A DNA stretch of 64,000 bases from Gammaproteobacteria bacterium (GTDB taxonomy: Bacteria; Pseudomonadota; Gammaproteobacteria; Steroidobacterales; Rariloculaceae), in the NCBI GenBank assembly GCA_022819855.1, contig JAJEGN010000012.1, positions 74,746-138,745 on the forward strand, given 5' to 3'. The position numbers were made by a program, and so were the translations under genes. Positions within the stretch are counted from its first letter, which is position 1; each line of letters begins with the position of its first letter. The notes beneath the pieces were generated by a model. The model did not search any database and was not told the origin of the DNA. It saw only the letters and a program-made list of their open reading frames with translations. Shown piece after piece: positions 17,478-27,280 of the stretch.

Positions 17478-18326
17478 GTGAACGCGCTAATCGAAGTCGG
17501 CGAACTCGCCTCAGCGCTCGCTGATCCGGATTGCGTACCGATCGATTGCCGCTTCAACCTCCTGGATCCCGAAGCAGGCGCCAGGCAGTTCGCCGAAGGG
17601 CATATTCCCGGTGCCAGGTACGCCAATCTCGACCTCAACCTCGCTCGCGAACCGGACGCTGACGACGGTCGGCACCCGCTGCCGAACCCCGAGGACTTCG
17701 GCGTCTGGCTCGAAGCTCTGGGCGTTTCGAATTCGAGTTTTGTCATTGCCTATGACGAGGGACCCGGCACGATCGCCGCAAGGCTCTGGTGGATGCTGCG
17801 CTGGCTCGGGCATTCACGGGTAGCAGTACTCAATGGCGGGCTTGCCCGCTGGCGTGCAAACTCGTTGCCATTGAGCGATGAGATGCCACGGGTCGAGCGC
17901 GGCAGTTTCGTCCCTGTACGCATCAACGCTGCCTGGACGGTGTCGACGGCTGAACTGGAAGATCGGCTCAAGACCGGCGATGTGATCCTCGATGCGCGCG
18001 CTGCCGCGCGGTATCGGGGTGAGCAGGAGCCGATCGATCCCGTTGCAGGCCACGTCCCGGGCGCGTCGAACCTGCCGTTCACGGAGTGTCTGGGCGACGA
18101 CGGCCGTTTGCTTCCGCCGTCGGAACTCAAGACAGTGCTGGCGAAGGCGATGTGCGGGCGCGCGGCTGAGAACGTCATAGCCATGTGCGGATCCGGCGTT
18201 ACCGCCTGCCATCTGCTGTTGGCCATGAATTCGGCCGGACTTGGCGACGGCAGACTCTACGTCGGTTCGTGGAGCGAGTGGATCCGCGATCCCGAGCGGG
18301 GTGTTGCAAGCGGCGGCGAAGCCTGA
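17478..18326 (+). CDS. sseA: 3-mercaptopyruvate sulfurtransferase / rhodanese SseA
   Basis: A 282-residue protein made of two rhodanese domains (about 7-130 and 155-275). The active-site loop of the second domain is CGSGVTA with Cys237, the signature of mercaptopyruvate rather than thiosulfate sulfurtransferases. The first, inactive domain carries EGHIPGARYANLDLNL. The start is GTG; no in-frame ATG lies nearby. It transfers sulfur to thiols or cyanide in the cytoplasm. A long hairpin lies about 50 bases after the stop. Confidence 0.92.
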   Translation: MNALIEVGELASALADPDCVPIDCRFNLLDPEAGARQFAEGHIPGARYANLDLNLAREPDADDGRHPLPNPEDFGVWLEALGVSNSSFVIAYDEGPGTIAARLWWMLRWLGHSRVAVLNGGLARWRANSLPLSDEMPRVERGSFVPVRINAAWTVSTAELEDRLKTGDVILDARAAARYRGEQEPIDPVAGHVPGASNLPFTECLGDDGRLLPPSELKTVLAKAMCGRAAENVIAMCGSGVTACHLLLAMNSAGLGDGRLYVGSWSEWIRDPERGVASGGEA

Positions 18327-18615
18327 AGATCGGCCACCGAAGCGTACGATCGGTGACGCGCATTCCCGGTTTGTCGGCGAGGCGCGAAGCCGCTCGCTAG
18401 AGACACGCCGTGAATACATCCATGTAGGCTCCGCGCGCGCATCCATGCGCGCGAGGGTCTCAAGCGAGCGGCTTCGCGCCTCGCCTTGCGTCGTCGGTAT
18501 GGCGGAGGCGGCTGGCCTTGTCGGCACGGCGCAGGCATGGATGGAACGGCGTACCGTCAGTCTGTCCCGGCCGGCCGGCGCGTGGCAGAATACGCGCTTT
18601 TGACGGGGTAGCCCC
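18327..18615. other. Gap between sseA and alaA
   Basis: 289 bases with no supported gene. Its main content is the long hairpin repeat at 18376-18485. A short GC-rich stretch follows, and the GGGGTA ribosome site for alaA is at 18605-18610. Short open frames here lie across the hairpin arms and are not coding-like. Confidence 0.6.
18376..18485. repeat. Long inverted repeat (29-bp arms, 1 mismatch) with a nested inner palindrome
   Basis: Arms at 18376-18404 and 18457-18485 are reverse complements except for one base; the left arm begins GGCGAGGCGC and ends TAGAGAC. The 52-base loop contains its own perfect dyad GCGCGCAT/ATGCGCGC around 18434-18452. A transcript from either strand would fold into a strong cruciform-like stem. 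There is no T-tract, so it is not a classical terminator. It resembles REP/MITE-type palindromic elements of the Xanthomonadales-like groups, but only one copy is in this window. Confidence 0.75.
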
Positions 18616-19866
18616 GTGTCCGCAGCAATGAACGAACTCCAATCAAGTCAGCGCCTGAAGGATGTCCGCTACGAGATTCGGGGGGCACTCGCGAGGCGAG
18701 CCTTGGAACTCGAGCGTCAGGGCTACGAAATCATCTCCCTGAACATCGGCAATCCCGGCATGTTCGGCTTCCGTACGCCGGAAACCATGCGGCTCGCCAT
18801 GATCGAGAACCTGGGCTCGAGTGAACCCTACTGCAACCAGAAGGGCATTTTTCCGTCACGGGAAGCGGTCGTGATGCAGCAACAGGACCGTGGCGTAATG
18901 GATGTCACCGCCGAGCACGTGTTCATGGGCAACGGCGTCAGCGAGCTGATCGACCTGACCCTTCGGGCACTGTTGAACCCTGGCGACGAGGTGTTGATAC
19001 CGAGTCCGGACTATCCCTTGTGGACTGCAGCAACCGTGCTCAATGGCGGACGGGCCGTCTACTATCCCTGTCCGGAAGAACTTCAGTTCAACCCGGACGT
19101 CGACGCGATTGAAGCATCGATCAACGCCAATACCCGCGCCATCGTCGTCATCAATCCCAACAATCCGACCGGTGCGGTCTATACGCGCGAGAACCTGGAA
19201 CGGATCGCCCGTCTGTGCGCACGGCACGACCTCGTCCTCTTCAGCGACGAGATCTACGACCTGATGGTGTACGACGATGCCGAATTCATACCGATGGCAA
19301 CGCTTTGCAAGGATACGCTCTGCGCCACGTTCGGCGGACTGTCGAAAGTCTACCGCGCGTGCGGTTATCGCGTCGGCTGGGTGAGCTTCAGCGGTGCGAC
19401 GGAGCGCTCCGATTCGTACCTCACTGCGCTTGACATGCTGGCAGCCCTGCGTCTTTGCAGCAACGTACCGGGCCAGTGGGCGGTTCAGACCGCGCTCGGC
19501 GGATACCAGAGCATCCACAAGCTTTGCGCGCCGGGCGGCCGTCTGTACGAATCAAGGCAGGTCGTCATCGACGCGGTCGAACGGAGCCGCTACATGACAT
19601 TGGTGCCGCCGCGGGGATCGATGTACGCGTTCGTCGGAGTTGACCGCAGGAAGATCCCGCACTTCGATGACGAGGAATTCGCGCTCGATCTGCTGGAGCA
19701 ACACCGCGTCCTCGTCGCACCGGGCTCCAGCTTCAATACACCCTATCGGGATCACTTCAGGATCACCACGCTACCTGACGAAGAGCAACTCAGGGATGTC
19801 TTCGAGCGCATCGAAAGCGCGTTGACAAGCTTTTCAAGCCAGCCGACAAAACTGGAAGTCATATAA
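18616..19866 (+). CDS. alaA: Pyridoxal-phosphate-dependent alanine aminotransferase AlaA
   Basis: A 416-residue class I aminotransferase like E. coli AlaA (YfbQ), which makes alanine from pyruvate and glutamate. Motifs are IRGALARRA and LNIGNPGMFGF near the N-terminus, INPNNPTGAVY at about 179-189, LFSDEIYDLMVYDD, and the PLP lysine Lys244 in FGGLSKVYRACGYRVGW. A GTG at 18616 lies five bases after GGGGTA; an ATG four codons later is the alternative. It stands alone after the hairpin repeat, with the nuclease-helicase pair next. Confidence 0.92.
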   Translation: MSAAMNELQSSQRLKDVRYEIRGALARRALELERQGYEIISLNIGNPGMFGFRTPETMRLAMIENLGSSEPYCNQKGIFPSREAVVMQQQDRGVMDVTAEHVFMGNGVSELIDLTLRALLNPGDEVLIPSPDYPLWTAATVLNGGRAVYYPCPEELQFNPDVDAIEASINANTRAIVVINPNNPTGAVYTRENLERIARLCARHDLVLFSDEIYDLMVYDDAEFIPMATLCKDTLCATFGGLSKVYRACGYRVGWVSFSGATERSDSYLTALDMLAALRLCSNVPGQWAVQTALGGYQSIHKLCAPGGRLYESRQVVIDAVERSRYMTLVPPRGSMYAFVGVDRRKIPHFDDEEFALDLLEQHRVLVAPGSSFNTPYRDHFRITTLPDEEQLRDVFERIESALTSFSSQPTKLEVI

Positions 19867-19894
19867 GATAGTACCTATATCATACTGATATTTA

Positions 19895-22483
19895 ATGACA
19901 TATGGCTTGAATCTTCCACCATCGAACAACACCTCACTCGTCGTTCCTGACGGACTCTCGGCGCAACAGTGGGAAGCTCATCTTCTTGAAGCTTCACTGG
20001 CGGAAGACGGCAAGGTCTGGGGGACGCCGCGCCTCAGCACTTACCGCAACTGGGTCGGCGACCTTTGGTCGAACAGCTCCCATACCGATGCGGCGGCAGT
20101 ACCGATCACTCACTCTCAAAGCGGCGCACTCTGGCGGCGAACGATCGCGGAGTCTCCGGAAGGGCCGGAACTGATCGGTCACGATGGGCCCGCGTCGCTG
20201 GCCGCACAAACCTGGCGGTCGCTGCTCGCCTGGGATATCGATCCTGCCGCGTTGCGGGCCGAACCCGGACAGGCCGATTTCGCTACCTTTCTGCGTTGGT
20301 GCTCCGCTTACGTGGATCGACTCAGAGACTCGCGTTTTCTCGATGACGCCGAGACCGAACGGGCGCTTCTCGATGCAGAATTCGAGCTGCAGGACCCGAT
20401 CGTGCTGCTCGACCATCACGATCCGTCGCCCGTCCAGCAGAAGCTCGTCGAACGACTCCGGAAGGGTGGCTGCGACGTTCGCCACGAGCAGGCGCCGCAC
20501 GAACTCGCCGAGTGTCGGCGTATCGAACTCGGGAACGAGCGCGAAGAGCTCGAGTGCGCGGCGGCCTGGGCACGGCGCTACCTGGAATCGTCGCCGAAGC
20601 GCAGGGTGGCGCTCGTCGTTGCAGACGTCGACACAAGACCGGACGGCGTCGAACGCAGCCTGACGCGAGCGTTCGGTTCAGGCGCCGACGACGGTGCGGG
20701 ATCCGGCATCCCCGTCGCTATTGCTTGCGGCAGGCCTCTGCGGACCGTAGCTGCGATCGACGCGGCATTCTGCGGCATCGAACTCCTGTCGCCGCGCGGC
20801 ACGTCCGTAACGCTGAGCCGGTGGTTGCGCAGCGGACATTTTCACGCTCGGGACCGGGCATTACGCTGCGAAGGCGCATTGCTCGAAACACGTCTGCGCT
20901 CGCTGTTGGTGATGCAGGTGGGTTTTCCGGACGCGTACCGCCATGGAGGACTGGCGCAGACGATGCGTCGTCAGGTCCCGGAGCTGGCTGAGCGTCTTGA
21001 TGCGGCGCTCGCCGAAGTTGGAGCGGGCACGAGGCTGACCCCCACGGCCTGGATCAACGTATGGCAGCACAGCCTGGCCAGGCTCGGTTGGACCGATGCC
21101 GCAAGCGAGGAAGCCGCGCAGGCATGGGATCGGGCACTGGCGGAGTTCGCTCAACTCACACCCGTGCTTGGCGCAATCCCGCTGAGTGCGGCGCTCGATG
21201 AACTCGAGCGGATACTCGATCGCCCGCAGCCCGCCGCGCCACTCCCGGTCTGGGGCGTACACGTGTTCGGAAACATCGATGACATCGGTCCGGGCTACGA
21301 TCGCGCGTGGATCACCGGAGTCAGCGACTCTCGTTGGCCCGAACCTGCCCGGGACAATCCGTTGTTGCCGCGGCGCCTGCAGCTTGAGCATGGCATGCCG
21401 GGGTCAGACCCGCTCGCGGCGCTCGCCCGTTCCCGACAGAGTTTCGAGCGGCTGAGGACGCGGGTCGGCGAAGTGGTCTTCAGTTGGCCGCGTCTCGAAC
21501 AGGATCGGCAGTGCGCGCCGAGCGCACTGATCGAGGACATCGGCAGCGTGACGCTCGACCGGCTCGCGGTCACCCGGAACCGCGAACGCTCCCCTTCGAC
21601 GAGTCGCACACTCGAGCAGATCGCGGATCCTGCACCGCCTCTCAGCGGGTCGACGATCGTCGGCGGCGCGCAAACGCTGAACCACCAGGCGAAATGTCCC
21701 ATGCGCGCGTTCTGCACGGGCCGCCTGGGCGCGCGACCCCTCGAGCCATTCGGAAGAGGGCTGTCGGCGGGGATGCAGGGCAAGCTCGCGCATCGCGCGG
21801 CGGAACTGCTGTTCGCGCAACCGGGAACTCCGGACGCCCTGCATTCACGACTGGGCGCATGCGTCGAACGCGCACTCGATGAGACGTTCCGCGGGGCACG
21901 CGGCAGTCTGCGCGCGCTCCATGAACTGGAGCGCGACCGCCTGACGACGCTGCTCGGCAAGCTTGTCGAAACGGAATCGCGTCGCGATGCATACAGCGTC
22001 GAGCATCTCGAGCAACGGCGCAGGATTCGCGTCGATTCATGGCTCGTACGCGCCCGGATCGATCGTGTGGACCGCCTGGCGGACGGGACGCTGGCCGTAC
22101 TCGACTACAAGACCGGCCGCTACGCGGGCAGGCTGGAATGGTTCGGAGATCGGCTCCGCGATACCCAGTTGCCCTTGTATGCGCTCGAACTCGGCGAACG
22201 CGTTTCTGCGGCAGTCATCGTCGGCTTGCGGGAACCGCAAGTGAGCTATCGCGGCATCTGGCGCGATCCCGATGCCTTTCCCGGACGATCGCAGAAACTG
22301 CCGGATGAGCGTTCCTGGCACGAACAGATCAGTGTCTGGCGAGATCAGCTTGCGGTGCTTGCGTGCGAATATGCCGGCGGCGATACGCGCGTTTTCGAGT
22401 CCGACCTCAAGGCGGTGAAGGGTAGTTACGCGCCGCTCAGCCGAATCTACGAGCTTCTCGCAACGTGGCAGAACCACACATGA
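19895..22483 (+). CDS. AddB-like PD-(D/E)XK nuclease, probable DNA repair protein
   Basis: An 862-residue protein matching the pattern of the AddB-like 'probable DNA repair protein' family found next to UvrD/AddA-type helicases. The C-terminal third is a PD-(D/E)XK nuclease with the GTLAVLDYKTGR active-site motif. The usual entry motif KCPMRAFCTGRLGA is present, but the cysteine cluster that holds the Fe-S centre of true AddB is not evident. The N-terminal part resembles a helicase fold without a clear Walker A. Its stop overlaps the helicase ATG (ATGA), so the two subunits are surely co-made. Confidence 0.88.
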   Translation: MTYGLNLPPSNNTSLVVPDGLSAQQWEAHLLEASLAEDGKVWGTPRLSTYRNWVGDLWSNSSHTDAAAVPITHSQSGALWRRTIAESPEGPELIGHDGPASLAAQTWRSLLAWDIDPAALRAEPGQADFATFLRWCSAYVDRLRDSRFLDDAETERALLDAEFELQDPIVLLDHHDPSPVQQKLVERLRKGGCDVRHEQAPHELAECRRIELGNEREELECAAAWARRYLESSPKRRVALVVADVDTRPDGVERSLTRAFGSGADDGAGSGIPVAIACGRPLRTVAAIDAAFCGIELLSPRGTSVTLSRWLRSGHFHARDRALRCEGALLETRLRSLLVMQVGFPDAYRHGGLAQTMRRQVPELAERLDAALAEVGAGTRLTPTAWINVWQHSLARLGWTDAASEEAAQAWDRALAEFAQLTPVLGAIPLSAALDELERILDRPQPAAPLPVWGVHVFGNIDDIGPGYDRAWITGVSDSRWPEPARDNPLLPRRLQLEHGMPGSDPLAALARSRQSFERLRTRVGEVVFSWPRLEQDRQCAPSALIEDIGSVTLDRLAVTRNRERSPSTSRTLEQIADPAPPLSGSTIVGGAQTLNHQAKCPMRAFCTGRLGARPLEPFGRGLSAGMQGKLAHRAAELLFAQPGTPDALHSRLGACVERALDETFRGARGSLRALHELERDRLTTLLGKLVETESRRDAYSVEHLEQRRRIRVDSWLVRARIDRVDRLADGTLAVLDYKTGRYAGRLEWFGDRLRDTQLPLYALELGERVSAAVIVGLREPQVSYRGIWRDPDAFPGRSQKLPDERSWHEQISVWRDQLAVLACEYAGGDTRVFESDLKAVKGSYAPLSRIYELLATWQNHT

Positions 22484-25400
22484 GCGTGGCGGCGAACGAC
22501 GAGTCCGCACGGCGCCGCGCGCTCGACGCCCGGCAGTCGTTCATCGTGCAGGCGCCCGCGGGTTCGGGCAAGACCGAACTCCTCATTCAGCGCTACCTGA
22601 CTTTGCTCGCCACGGTCGAGCAACCGGAGCAGATCGTCGCGATCACGTTCACGAGAAAGGCGGCCGCGGAAATGCGCGCTCGCATCGTCAAGGCCCTGCA
22701 CGAGGCCGAGGCCGAAGAAGCCCCGACCGAACCGCATCGCGCGTTGACGCACGAACTTGCCAGCGCCGCACTGGAACGCGACCGCGCGCGTGGCTGGTCG
22801 TTGCTTGCGACACCCAGGCGCATGAGGATCCACACGCTCGATGCGCTCAACACCTGGCTCGCGCAGCAACTGCCGATTCTGTCCGGCGGCGCGGCGGGCG
22901 CGGGTATCGCCGAGGACGCCGGCGCGCTATACGCCCTGGCGGCGCAACGAACACTCGACGAGCTTGGAGCGGACGCACCGCTCGGCGCGGCGCTTCGATC
23001 CCTGTTGCCGGTATTGGACAACTCCCAGGCGCGCTTCGAATCCCTGCTGGTCGGTCTGCTGCCCAGGCGCGACCAGTGGTTGCGCCACCTCGCGGGCGGC
23101 GAAGACAGGGACCTGCGAGGCGCTCTGGAGGACGCCCTCGAACAAGCCGTCGTGGAGGTGCTTGCGCACGTCGAACGGTGCTGTCCGTCCGCACTTCAAG
23201 CGCGTTTCGAGTCGCTCCTGCAGCACGCGGCGGGCAACTGCGACAACGAGACCATTCAGGCGGCCGCGCGGGCGACTCTTGAAGACACCACACCCGATAT
23301 CGAGGGCAAGCTCGCCAGGTGGCGCGGCATCGCGCTACTTCTTTTGACACAAAAGGGCGAGTGGCGGCGCAGTGTAAACAGGAACCAGGGTTTCCCGCCG
23401 GAGTCTCGCGACCAGAAGCAGGCACTCATGAGCGTGCTGGGTTCGCTGCGCGACGAAGATGCGTTTCGAGATGCTCTGACGACCGTGCCGGCACTGCCTG
23501 ATCCCGCCTATTCGGCCGTACAGTGGCAGAACCTCGAGGCCCTCGGCCGCGTGCTCGTGCATCTGGTCGCCGAGCTTCGGGTCATCTTTGCCGAGCGCCG
23601 GACGATCGATTTCATCGAGCTTGCACTTTCCGCCCAGCGGGCGCTCGGACAGGTCGACGAGCCGTCCGAACTGCTGCTCGCGCTCGACCATCGTATCCGC
23701 CACCTGCTCATCGACGAGTTCCAGGACACGTCGCGCACGCAAATGAAGCTCATGGGCCTGCTGACGGGAGGATGGCAGGCCGACGACGGTCGGACGCTCT
23801 TTCTCGTCGGCGACCCGATGCAGTCGATCTATCGCTTCCGCGATGCCGAAATGTCGTTGTTCATCGAGACCAGGGAGCACGGCATCGGCAGCGTTCAATG
23901 CGAACCGTTGATCCTGGCAAGCAACTTCCGCAGCGCGCCCACGATCGTGGACTGGGTCAATCGGGCATTCGAAGCTGTGTTTCCCGCCGAGGACGACATT
24001 GCAAGCGGTGCAGCGAAGTTCCATCCGTCGACGGCCATTCGCGAACCGTCCCGGGAACAGGCGGTAACACTGCATACCTTGCGCAGCGACGACGTTCGTG
24101 CAGAACTCGACCGTGTCGTCGAAATCCTCTCGACCGAACGTGCACGCTCGCCGAGCCAGTCGATTGCCTTGCTCGTACGCAGTCGTACACATCTGTTCGG
24201 CCTGATGACGCGCCTGGCGGTGCAGGGTTGGCCGGTCCGTGCGATCGAGATCGACGCTGTCGCCGAGGTTCAGATCGGCCAGGACCTGATCGGCCTGACG
24301 CGGGCGCTGGCGCACTCCGGGGACCGGATCGCCTGGCTCGGCGTGCTCAGGGCGCCGTGGTGCGGACTGACGTGGCGGGATCTCGAGGCACTTTGCGGCG
24401 ATGCTCACGACCGCGCCATCTGGGACCTGATGCACGATCCGGAGCAGGTCGAATCGCTGACGCCCGACGGGCAACGGCGACTGCTCGCAGTGCGCTACGT
24501 GCTTGAGGAAGCGTTCCGGTCGCGCGGCGACATGCGGTTCTCGCAATGGATCGAAACGACGTGGACGAAACTCGACGGTCCTGCATGCCTGGAACAAGCG
24601 GAGGAATTCGATACGGTCGAACAGTTCTTCGGCCTGCTCGACGCGGCCGCAGCCTCCGGAGACATCGAAGATCCAGCCGTGCTCGAAACGGCATTCTCGC
24701 GTCCCCTGGCACAAGCGGACCCGCCGGGCGAGGCAGGCATCGAAGTCATGACGATTCATCGCGCCAAGGGTCTGGAATTCGATACCGTTGTCCTCTTCGG
24801 GCTGGCGCGGGCGCCGCAGCCGGAGCCGGCGAGGGCGCTCTACTGGATGGAGCGTACCGCCATGGATGGCAGCAATTCGCTGATCATGGCGCCGATGTCG
24901 CGTGAGGCCGATCGTTTGACCTCGTTCGTCAAACAGATGGACCAGCGCAAGGAACATGCCGAGCGCGCGCGGCTGCTCTACGTTGCGACAACTCGCGCCC
25001 GCGACCGTTTACACCTCGTACATCGGCTGCCTCCCGAAAAGGAAGGCCCGGAGCGTCGGTCGCTGCTCGCCTGCGTTTGGCCGGGGCTCGCCGAAGAGTT
25101 CCTCGCGGCGGAAACTGAACCGACGAGGACCGCGGCGGAAGCGTCCTGGGTACAGCCGAAGCTGCGGCGGCTGGCTGACGGTTTCGATCCGATACCGGTT
25201 CCGGCTGACCCGGCGGCTTCAGCTGACGGCAACGAAACCGGCGACTACAGGCCCGAATACGAATGGGCCGGACTGACCGCCGTGCAGACGGGAGTCATCG
25301 TGCACCGCTATCTGCGACGGATCGCGGAAACGGGTCCCGAAACATGGAATGCGGATGTCATCGACGGTTTCTCGGGACAGTTCCGACTCGAGCTCGCCCA

Positions 25401-25830
25401 ACTCGGCGTCGAATTGTCGGAACTCGATGCGGCGGCAGCGAATGTCGCCGACGCGCTCAAGCGGGTGACCGCGGATCCGACCGGCCGCTGGATCCTGTCG
25501 CCGCACGCCGATGCGGCTTCGGAACTGCGCCTGACGCGACGGGGCCCGACGAGGCTCGAACACCTTCAGCTCGATCGAACCTTCGTCGATCGGGAAACCG
25601 GAATCCGCTGGATCATCGACTACAAGACGAGCACCCACGAGGGTGGCGACATCGAGTCGTTTCTCGACTCCGAAGTCACGCGTTACAGGAGGCAGCTCGA
25701 GATCTACGCATCGGCCATGGCCGAAGTCGATTCGACCGGGATTCGAGTGGGGCTGTATTTTCCCCTGCTTGGCGTGCTGCGCTCCTGGCAACCGGGCGGC
25801 AGCACGGGAGAGTCCGCCGCTAGAGAGTAG
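22480..25830 (+). CDS. AddA-like UvrD/REP helicase with C-terminal nuclease domain
   Basis: A 1116-residue superfamily 1 helicase. Walker A is APAGSGKTE with Lys31, motif II is LLIDEFQDTSRTQ, motif III GDPMQSIYRFRDAE, and later motifs include MTIHRAKGLEFDTVVL and LYVATTRARDRLHL. The C-terminus has a PD-(D/E)XK nuclease with RWIIDYKTSTHEGG. This is the AddA layout, and with the upstream AddB-like nuclease it should form a RecBCD-equivalent complex for double-strand break resection. A GTG five codons upstream is possible, but the ATGA overlap favours 22480. It ends 11 bases inside the convergent gspN. Confidence 0.92.
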   Translation: MSVAANDESARRRALDARQSFIVQAPAGSGKTELLIQRYLTLLATVEQPEQIVAITFTRKAAAEMRARIVKALHEAEAEEAPTEPHRALTHELASAALERDRARGWSLLATPRRMRIHTLDALNTWLAQQLPILSGGAAGAGIAEDAGALYALAAQRTLDELGADAPLGAALRSLLPVLDNSQARFESLLVGLLPRRDQWLRHLAGGEDRDLRGALEDALEQAVVEVLAHVERCCPSALQARFESLLQHAAGNCDNETIQAAARATLEDTTPDIEGKLARWRGIALLLLTQKGEWRRSVNRNQGFPPESRDQKQALMSVLGSLRDEDAFRDALTTVPALPDPAYSAVQWQNLEALGRVLVHLVAELRVIFAERRTIDFIELALSAQRALGQVDEPSELLLALDHRIRHLLIDEFQDTSRTQMKLMGLLTGGWQADDGRTLFLVGDPMQSIYRFRDAEMSLFIETREHGIGSVQCEPLILASNFRSAPTIVDWVNRAFEAVFPAEDDIASGAAKFHPSTAIREPSREQAVTLHTLRSDDVRAELDRVVEILSTERARSPSQSIALLVRSRTHLFGLMTRLAVQGWPVRAIEIDAVAEVQIGQDLIGLTRALAHSGDRIAWLGVLRAPWCGLTWRDLEALCGDAHDRAIWDLMHDPEQVESLTPDGQRRLLAVRYVLEEAFRSRGDMRFSQWIETTWTKLDGPACLEQAEEFDTVEQFFGLLDAAAASGDIEDPAVLETAFSRPLAQADPPGEAGIEVMTIHRAKGLEFDTVVLFGLARAPQPEPARALYWMERTAMDGSNSLIMAPMSREADRLTSFVKQMDQRKEHAERARLLYVATTRARDRLHLVHRLPPEKEGPERRSLLACVWPGLAEEFLAAETEPTRTAAEASWVQPKLRRLADGFDPIPVPADPAASADGNETGDYRPEYEWAGLTAVQTGVIVHRYLRRIAETGPETWNADVIDGFSGQFRLELAQLGVELSELDAAAANVADALKRVTADPTGRWILSPHADAASELRLTRRGPTRLEHLQLDRTFVDRETGIRWIIDYKTSTHEGGDIESFLDSEVTRYRRQLEIYASAMAEVDSTGIRVGLYFPLLGVLRSWQPGGSTGESAARE

Positions 25831-26674
25831 TGAGCCAGGGATCGAGATCGAGCGTCCGCCAGCCTTCGGTGTCCGTGGCCACCGTGAGCATGTTGAGCGG
25901 GACGGCGAGTTCGCCGGGTGCGTCGGGACGCTCGCGTACGCGCGCGGCAACGCTGGGCGCGGCTCCTGCCAGCGAGTAGGGGCGCACGAGTTCCAGCGCG
26001 AGTTCCGCTGCGATCTCAAGCGGTCCGCCTGCGTCCTGGACGACCGCCAGCAGGGATCGTCCTGCGACGCCGCTCAGCGTGACCTCGAAGTTGCCGAACG
26101 GAATCGGGGCGGCACTGGCGTCGGACGGCGTGAGCGGCGGTACTCGCAGTTGCTCGATGCGAAGCGAGCCCGTCACGGCAGTCGGCCATCCGTCCTCGAG
26201 TTCGAGACTCTGCAGGTTCAGGCTCGCAAGCCCCTGGACGCCTCCGAGCTTGAGCGCGCCGTCAAGCAGCGCGAGGTTAGCGCTCGCCTGAAGGTCCGCA
26301 ACGCTGACCGCTCCGGGAGAGACGGCCATTGCACCGCGCAGGGAACCATCTGCAAGCCGCGCTTCAAACTGCACCGAGATTCGGCCGAGCAGCAGCGGCA
26401 GTGCGTCGAGGTTCCAGCGCAGGTCCCGCATCGGCATCCCGGGCAGCGACGCAAGATCGGCGCTGCCGGTCCAGATCGTGCCGTCGACTCCATCGAAGCG
26501 GAGCGCTTCCGGCGCGAACCAGCGCTGGGCCGTCCCGGCAGGGAACGACGCGACGAGAAACACGACGTACGCCGCGCCCGCGATCGCAAGCCATGGTCTG
26601 GCAGCCCGTGGCGGCAGTCCCGCTGCATTGGCCGAAACGGCTGGCCGAAGACGGCCGATCAACCGACGATGCAT
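25820..26674 (-). CDS. gspN: Type II secretion system protein GspN
   Basis: A 284-residue GspN-like protein: short cytoplasmic start, one membrane helix at about 28-47 (PWLAIAGAAYVVFLVASFPAG), then a periplasmic beta-rich domain with the family opening FDGVDGTIWTGSA. It is the last gene of the gspG-N run. The frame is open back to a GTG at 26800 that would sit four bases after gspM; I prefer the ATG at 26674 because it gives a normal short N-terminus, but the longer form is possible. Its 3' end overlaps the helicase gene tail-to-tail. Confidence 0.82.
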   Translation of the reverse strand: MHRRLIGRLRPAVSANAAGLPPRAARPWLAIAGAAYVVFLVASFPAGTAQRWFAPEALRFDGVDGTIWTGSADLASLPGMPMRDLRWNLDALPLLLGRISVQFEARLADGSLRGAMAVSPGAVSVADLQASANLALLDGALKLGGVQGLASLNLQSLELEDGWPTAVTGSLRIEQLRVPPLTPSDASAAPIPFGNFEVTLSGVAGRSLLAVVQDAGGPLEIAAELALELVRPYSLAGAAPSVAARVRERPDAPGELAVPLNMLTVATDTEGWRTLDLDPWLTTL

Positions 26675-26803
26675 CCCGGCTGACGGCGTTGCTCGTCGGT
26701 CGAATATTCCCGATATTCTCCCTCCTCGCGCCTTGTCATCGGGGCGCCTCGCCGGTCTCGCTGCGACGCGGGACTTCTGCCACGGGCTGCTGACCGGCAC
26801 AGT

Positions 26804-27280
26804 TCAAAACCTCGTCAGGAACAGTTGCCCGCTGACGACGCCGGACTCGCCCGTCCCGTTGAAAGTGGCGGACTCGACGGCGACACCGTAAGTCGAATCG
26901 AGCAGGACGAGCCAGCCGACGAGGATATCGAATGGCGCGTCGCGAAAATTCACATTGATGCTGTCGGCGCCATCCGGCCGGGTCTGCGAAAAACTGTCTG
27001 ACAGGCCTACGGAGTCCGCGGTGTTGGCAACGAGTACCACAAGCGACTCCACAGACTCACGTGCGGGCTCCGTTGCGGGAGCGTTCGCCGAAAGCGCGGC
27101 AGCGCGTTGCAAATCGATGAGCAGGAGCCGCTTGTCGGCTACCGTGCCGTCAAGCTCGCTCGCCCGCGTAACGAGCGGAGTCCACAGGTACGCCCAGGCC
27201 AGGAGAAGTACCGCGAAAATACCTCCGACACCGACGACGAGTCGCTCGCGGGGATTGAGGTTCTCGAACCAGGCTCTCAT
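26804..27280 (-). CDS. gspM: Type II secretion system protein GspM
   Basis: A 158-residue bitopic inner-membrane protein with a helix at about 15-33 and a ferredoxin-like periplasmic domain containing the VVLVANTADSVGL and INVNFRDAPFDILVGWL segments typical of GspM. It binds GspL in the inner-membrane platform. The ATG at 27280 forms an ATGA overlap with the gspL stop; the open frame upstream only overlaps gspL. Confidence 0.9.
   Translation of the reverse strand: MRAWFENLNPRERLVVGVGGIFAVLLLAWAYLWTPLVTRASELDGTVADKRLLLIDLQRAAALSANAPATEPARESVESLVVLVANTADSVGLSDSFSQTRPDGADSINVNFRDAPFDILVGWLVLLDSTYGVAVESATFNGTGESGVVSGQLFLTRF

Noticed and set aside
23335..24957. 540-codon open frame antisense to the AddA-like helicase
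   Set aside because: It lies opposite conserved helicase motifs and has no recognisable domain or start context.
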